Shown here: in pieces, positions 58,252 to 64,000 of the stretch
Layout of the letters: each line of letters starts with the position of its first letter
How positions within the stretch are numbered: the first letter of the stretch is position 1
DNA from: Coprinellus micaceus
Lineage: Eukaryota; Basidiomycota; Agaricomycetes; Agaricales; Psathyrellaceae
Length of the DNA: 64,000 nucleotides
Direction of reading: 5' to 3'
Assembly (NCBI GenBank): GCA_951394405.1
Contig: OX596344.1
Coordinates: 2,728,001 to 2,792,000, forward strand
Notes under the pieces: model-generated
The model's database searches: none
What the model was told of the DNA's origin: nothing
Seen by the model: only the letters and a program-made list of their open reading frames with translations
Position numbers and translations under genes: made by a program

Positions 58252-59047
58252 ATTATTAGAGGGGTATTAGGGTACACATGAGTGAGAGACGCGGCAGACG
58301 AGAGGGAGGATGAGTGTGATAAACAAAGCGTGACGCGTAGGGCAGGTCCTTCCAATCGAGGTAATCTCTCACGAGTCTATATGCGGCAGGGCCTTCTGGA
58401 TATGGAAAATCTTGAAGACTTTGGCTGACCTACGACATCAAGGGCGCGCGTGAAATCAGACTGTACACATGGAGTGTTCCCTTTAGGGATCCAAACACGG
58501 AATCGTACAGTCTGACTACGGGAGACTACACAGAGGCTGGCGGCCGGGATTTTGGATTATCTACCGAGCTCTACTCAAACACTGCGTCCTAGCTCGGATT
58601 CTCGAGCAAAGAGTTTATTCTGAATCGGGCGGTATTTACTGTAATCCCCAGAGACAGCTCGTCTGAAGGCGTTCTCAACTTACGGAACGGCACGGGATAG
58701 TGGCAGACACTGCCATCCCGTCACCTGTCAAATATGGGCGCTAATGAGAGACAACGGCGTTTCGCCTTACCTCCGGCGGTGGAATCCACCGCTCTACCCC
58801 CCGCTGTGATGCAGTAAGACGGAGGCATCATGTGGAGAAATGACACTATCTTACACACATACGAGGTGACGACACCAACGAAAAAGGAGATGAGAAAGGT
58901 AGATTGAAGAAAACCCGGAATCATGCGAATGCCAACGACGAAACAGAGTATTACGACATGACCATACAACATAGAGTTGATGTTACATACAGAATGTGGG
59001 TACCTTGGTAATGCTACAGAGTCAGATTTCCGTCCAACGTAAACTTC
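58252..59047. other. Flank of the helicase-DUF6589 pair
   Basis: Contains an 11-bp perfect inverted repeat, TCAGACTGTAC at 58456-58466 and GTACAGTCTGA at 58505-58515, with a 38-bp loop. A minus frame at 58721-58972 (83 codons) has a hydrophobic start (MLYGHVVILCFVVGIRMIPG) but no partner exon. Confidence 0.45.
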
Positions 59048-60577
59048 CTATAGACATTCCCCGTCGACCTTCCTATCCGAAATTTCATCCTGGTCATCGA
59101 ACTCTCCAGCCGGCCTGCTCCTCGAGAGGCTTTTCTTCTTAGAGTAAGACTGGCGGTTAGGCCCGAACGTGTGCATGGGGATGACGCTGGGGTCCTCCGA
59201 GTCCCTGACGGTAACGCGTGTCGTAATGACCGAGATGCTCCCTGTATGGGGGTTCCGGCTTGATATCCTGTGGGACGAGGAGAGCTTGGCCCCAGTCACT
59301 CCGAGCTCGGACGTCGTCTGAGCGAAGTGTGTGCGGAGCGCCATGAGTACGAACACGATCCCTACAACCTACATTAGCTTCCACCCCGCGATACCACATC
59401 CAAATACCATCTTACCGATACTCGGAATCGTAGTCGCGTGCAAAACCACCTGCCCCGGACTCTCCGTCAACTGCAATATCATCAACAGCAACTGCTGCAC
59501 CGTAAATATCAACGCGCTCTCCACCACAATCCTTACAATCATCAACATGCTCAGGCCGGTCGCTGCTCGCATAATCCCCGCAGCGCGTGAGCGGCGGTGC
59601 GAGGTGTAGATGCGGTAGGCGATGAGTCCGGTGGTGAGGACGTTTTGGAGGAGGTTGATGGGATAGACGAGGTCGAGGAGGGTGAAGGCGGAGGGTTGGG
59701 GGATGAGGAGGGGGTGTTGGAACCAGGCGAGGAGGAGGGTGTTTATTGCTGGGTGAAGGGAAATGCACGTTAGGTATAAGGGTGAGAGGGGGAGGGGGAG
59801 AAAGGGGGCGCACCGAAGCTGGCGAGGAAGAGGAATACGGGAACGAGGACTACCCAGAAGTTGTGCCCCCATATTACGAAGCATCGGTATATCTACATAA
59901 GAAAGTAAGATTTGAGCAAGGGACCGCGAGAGATTGGAGGGGTGGGGCTCACGACGAGGAGGTCTCCATGCCAAGTCAACAGAGTCGCGACGAGAGGGAA
60001 GCTGAAGTTATCCCATTGCGCTGGGTTGTGGTAGTAAACCACGGGCATGGGCCCAGCCGCACTCAACGCGAAGGCCTGAATACCTCGGTATAGGCTGATG
60101 ACTTCGACATCGTAGTCGGTCAGGTAGCGCTCATACCAACGAACGGATGAGAGGAGGGAGGGACGTACACGTCCAGGTGGTTATCATAATGAACATGGAT
60201 ATCATCGAGAGGAAGAGAACCTATGCTACATCAGCGACGTCGAGCAGGACGTGATGGAGGAAGCGTACCCAGGAAAACGCGAGCCGGTTCCGCTTGTTCC
60301 TTAGCGAGACTTGGATCGCTGCGATGAACAGCACGACGTAGATGCCTACATGACCCCAGTGGGTGAGTACCTGACGAGTCCACTCGGTTCGATAAGATGC
60401 GTACCATATATTAGGGACTGGAGGTTCATTCATTCCGTCAGTACACAGTGATTAGAGGGACGTTTGAATGAATAAACGGCGACTCACCCCCAACCAAAAC
60501 CCAACGAGAGTGTACACCTGCTCGTTCAACGAGCCGTCGTTTCCTGGGATGGTTCCTTGCGTCTCGGGTTCAGACAT
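59048..60577 (-). CDS. Agaricomycete-type seven-transmembrane protein, copy 2
   Basis: Multi-exon. It starts MSEPETQGTIPGNDGSLNEQ then VYTLVGFWLG (compare PGNDGSLSEQVCTLVG in copy 1). Further blocks are HVGIYVVLFIAAIQVSLRNK, NFSFPLVATLLTWHGDLLVV, CFVIWGHNFWVVLVPVFLFL, LVYPINLLQNVLTTGLIAYR, GLSMLMIVRIVVESALIFTV and GQVVLHATTIPSIG. The final exon gives IVFVLMALRTHFAQTTSELG and a Ser/Arg-rich tail ending DRKVDGECL. Blocks and their order match 49062-50476, so this is a paralogue on the same strand. The pair flanks the inverted-repeat element and the helicase-DUF6589 genes. Confidence 0.75.
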
Positions 60578-63500
60578 CGCCGTGCGAGGAATCGGAGGGT
60601 AGGCAAGGAAGGAAGAGGAGACTCGCAGTCGCTCAGAGAAACAAGGTGGTTGTAATGGGTAATAGGGATATGAAATAACCGCGAATGCCGTATATAACGT
60701 TTTACTAACGTTCGCCTCCTTCTCCCGCATGTCCGGTGACCAATTCCATGATCAGTCGGTGAGTATGTCGGGTCGGCGTGGGCAGGGATGGGTCCCGCAT
60801 ATCAGCTGAGGCGTACCAGAGGCGTAGGCTCCAGGGGCGGATGCGTGGGTGGTTGAGGTACGGAGAGACCGTAGACCGTCCTTTCGGGGAGGGCTGAGGA
60901 CGTCGTTGAGTAAGAGGACGAATTGAACAGAAGTAATTGGAAACTTACTCTCAGGGGATAACATACGGGTGATGGAGACGGAACGAGCGCTTCTCACAGC
61001 GTTTCGACCCTGCAGAGGCCCACATCTGCGGTACCTGTAGGTCTGGTCATGAGGTTAGGGTACGTCATTTAAGCGCTGAGGGGCTAAGTGACCGGTGAAT
61101 TCCGTGACATTAATCGAACTCGAATGAACCTTGATAGGCGTATCCCCAGGCGCTAGATTCGTCGACCTGGGTGGAGGAAGATTTGAACCGAGTACGGGGG
61201 GGACAAATGAAGGGAGGTACCTATTTACGCATCGGAAAGAAGGAACGAATGGCGACTAATTGGAGCTTGGATGGCCGACCTGGATCAGTAAAATCGATAG
61301 GAAAGGGTAACGACATGGGAAGGAAAGGGATGAAAAGAAAGGAGATGAAGCGTGGGCTCTGGTCAGTATGTCGGCAGTGAATCGACTTCGCAATTTCGCC
61401 CTTCTCTCGTTGAGCGACCTTCAGACGCATGCGTAGGTGCTGAAGAGTGAAGTGAGGAAAAAGTGGATATATCACAAAGAGCGATCCAACTTGGAAGGCA
61501 TGACCTGAGAGAGAACATGTGTAATAGCGCGTGGGTTTCACCCCGAAAACCAAGATGGTTACTTACAAAGCCCCTCCCACTCACCGATCCGGTTGGGCGA
61601 GCACGGGGGGCCATACCAGGGAGGACTAGGAAATGGAATGGCGTTCAACGTTGAGGGTGGTGGGCCTGACTAGAGAACGGGTTGTGAGTCCGAGGGATGG
61701 CACTCATGATGCGGTCGAGGGAAGGAAGGGGCACGTCCTTGAGAGGCTGGTTACCGCACCCTGCACTCGACCAACGGACTTCAGACCGTTGATAAGATCA
61801 CCTTTGTTCCATCCTACAACGTACACTCGTGTAAGTGCACGGCCTGAGGCCGCCGTTTTTTTTTCTTTTTTTTTCTTTTTTTTCTTTTTCTTTTGACGCC
61901 TTCACGTTGAGACTACCCGAAGAGACCTAGAGCGGCTACCTCGACGACTAAGCCTGGATGAGTGTGGAAGTCGAGGGGTGGACCCTGGAGCGAACAGTAG
62001 GGGTCGGTACCGCCTAGACCGTGCTTCTGAGACGGAAGGTCGGAGAGGGAAGGTGAAAGGGCGGACGGACGGGTGGGTGACGGTGGGGATTAAGGCGCCG
62101 CGCCTCGCCGTGCGTCGAGCGGGCTGGGGCGAGGTTCCGGAAAGGAAACGGGAGTCAAAATAAAAGGGAAGCGAGAGTCAAGGCCGAAGATCGAGAGGTG
62201 GGGTCAAGGTCGACCAAGGGTCGAGGCAAGTGACGATAGAGAACGCATCTCGGTTTCGATTTGGCAGTGGTACACCCGGAGGTCATCACTTCAGGTTCGT
62301 CTCTCTATCGACTGGAATTTGAAAGCCAAGCTGGGTAAGTTGGGTTGTCCGCCGCGTCGTCAAGATTGGAGTCTAGCGGTAGGGATTCGAGGTTGGGATC
62401 GATGCATAGCGAATTCGGAGGGAGGAGCAATCCGGGAAGATGGCTACTAGTAGAGCCTCCTCAGTTAACCCTCTGTAGTCGCTACGAGAGCTCTAGATCC
62501 CATCCATGGCCGTGGCTAGAGCCTCTGTACGCTCGCGTAGAATGAGTCCTGTAGAGGGAACAAACACTCTCGGCGGGTTAGCTCGTCCGGGTCCAAGATT
62601 CTAGGAGGTGACTCACGGGCTCCTCTGAGGGACGCGGCAATTTACTCGATCCGTAGTAGGTATGTAGTAGGAGGTCCAGCGATCTTCCCCTGCCTATTTC
62701 ATGTGGAGCTGAGGTTCGGTTAGTTGAAGGTCTCAGAGCTGGAGGCGGCGTTCGAAGGACGATTGTAAGTAGGGGGTCTGACCGCGCGTCGTCACACTGA
62801 GGGGTTGTGGACAGCCCACGCAAGGGAATGTGTCTTGTGGTAGTCGAAAGAAGGATGCCGAAAACGAACTTCTAGCCCGCTCATCGCCTCAAAGACCTTG
62901 CAGGAATCTCCCGAGGAAGAGCTAGCGTCTTCCGGATCTGCGCAGAAGGGCTCCCCTGAAGGACGAGGAAAACAACGAGGTGGCCGTGGAAAGAACGAGG
63001 GGACTCTCGAGTCCCACTGGCTGAGCTGGGGTACACTCCGCCTAGAACCAGAGTATCCCAGTGCCGTATAGCCCAACCCCCTCTATCTATGATGCTTCTA
63101 GCCGTTGGGTTATATGTATCGCATGCTGGAGGGAGGTGGCCGCCGGTAGGATAGAGACGAGGTTGACGCTGATCACGAGCGAGATCGGCTCAGAGCTGCG
63201 ACGCCTTGTTACTGTCCAGTGTCCAGCAGCGCCATACCGCCCCGATCGAACGGCATTCGAATCGAAAGTTCAACTGGCCCACTCGTCCAATCGGGCCGCG
63301 CAAATCGTCGCCAAGAACTTCTAGCTTTATCGTCTCAGAGCCGTAGCAGGGCAGAACTTCTGCAGAGCTATACCATCGCAGCGAACCTGCAGTGAACATG
63401 GCAGTCGAAGGTCAAGAGCCAAGAGCCTCGCGCGAAGCCGAACCCTGCCGCCCCCGCCGATTCCCACAGCCCCTATCCCAGGCCATCAAAATGACAGCAT

Positions 63501-64000
63501 GCCCATGCACGGCGGGTGCTTTGACTGCATCTTGGTCCTCGACTCTCACCACAGGCCTCTAGGGCGCTTCGTCTGCTGCTCCTCCTCTCGCTTGGTACCT
63601 TGTTCTCTGGTTCTGTGGTACTCTGTGGAAGGAGTGAAGCTTGGGAGTGATACACCCGAGAGACTGCAAGACGTGGATTCGAGTCACGGTTACGATACCT
63701 GGATACCACGCCGGTTGAGCTCTACGACGACGACGAGCAGAACGCCTGAACCGAGAGAGGAGCTTGAGAAGCTGCGTACGAGGAGGATTCAGATAGGAAG
63801 GAATAAGCTAGGACTGGATAAGACACGATGGCGGAGAAATCCAACCCGAATATGTTGTTTGCGAACTTTAACCAGGACTTTTCGTGCGTATCCTCTCCTC
63901 CTGCTCCTCTCTTCTGCTTCTACACCCAGTCCTCGCTTTCCTCTCTCCAAATCCCTCCCTCCGGAACGATGCTGACTCAAACCCCTTGTCATACAGATGC
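60578..64000. other. 3.4-kb stretch with no supported gene
   Basis: Short frames only. A poly-T/CT tract lies at 61855-61894. Near 63660-63700 a TTCGAGTC run resembles a tRNA T-loop but does not fold as one. An ATG at 63970 could open a gene that continues to the right; this cannot be judged. Confidence 0.4.
61855..61894 (+). repeat. T-rich low-complexity tract
   Basis: Runs of five to eight or more T separated by single C, about 40 bp. On the minus strand this would be an A-rich tract, such as a retroposon tail, but no retroposon body is recognised beside it. Confidence 0.8.

Noticed and set aside
63655..63710. tRNA T-arm-like ATTCGAGTC (minus frame reads R-D-S-N-P-R-L)
   Set aside because: The loop does not match the T-loop consensus and the other arms are missing.
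1..64000. CRISPR arrays, operons, ribosome-binding sites
   Set aside because: The window is a fungal nuclear sequence with spliceosomal introns; no such structures are present.

Overview
The window is eukaryotic and almost certainly comes from a basidiomycete fungus of the Agaricomycetes. Genes are broken by many short GT-AG introns, mostly about 48-70 nt. The recognisable proteins belong to families typical of that group: TPR-CHAT proteins, DUF6533 and DUF6534 seven-helix membrane proteins, a DUF6589 protein, a RecQ-like helicase, a GMC oxidoreductase and small ricin-B-type (beta-trefoil) lectins. I saw no operons, prokaryotic signals, rRNA, CRISPR or confident tRNA. A Ceratobasidium/Rhizoctonia-like source is possible but not shown by the sequence.

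Layout. 0-6 kb holds three weakly related genes on the minus strand (one cut by the left edge), a 53-bp inverted-repeat pair, and a small two-exon gene with a PPPSY motif. 6.2-9.9 kb is a large two-exon TPR-CHAT gene, and a 66-residue single-pass membrane protein diverges from it. 10.9-12.4 kb and 19.7-21.7 kb are DUF6533 membrane proteins. A 326-bp transposon-like element with 8-bp target-site duplications lies at 13.3 kb. 14.0-18.4 kb and 35.9-40.3 kb are two versions of one duplicated neighbourhood. It is made of five-exon lectin genes (three intact copies), a Zn2Cys6-like gene (one intact, two damaged copies) and shared flanking DNA. 27.0-30.6 kb is a 12-exon secreted GMC oxidoreductase. 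34.5-34.9 kb is a tiny three-exon gene that looks like a single double-stranded-RNA-binding domain. 42-45.7 kb holds DUF6534-type genes.

49.1-60.6 kb is the most unusual part. Two paralogous membrane-protein genes flank a 1.1-kb inverted-repeat element with phased GCGCAA motifs, then a tail-to-tail pair of a RecQ-like helicase and a DUF6589 protein whose stop codons are 17 bp apart. This looks like a mobile or recently inserted module, but I could not find ends that would prove it.

The rest (about half the window) shows no gene I can support. It is described stretch by stretch. Multi-exon models were built by hand from splice signals, reading-frame continuity and, for the lectins, agreement between three paralogues. 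Where exons are listed, phases were checked to sum to whole codons.
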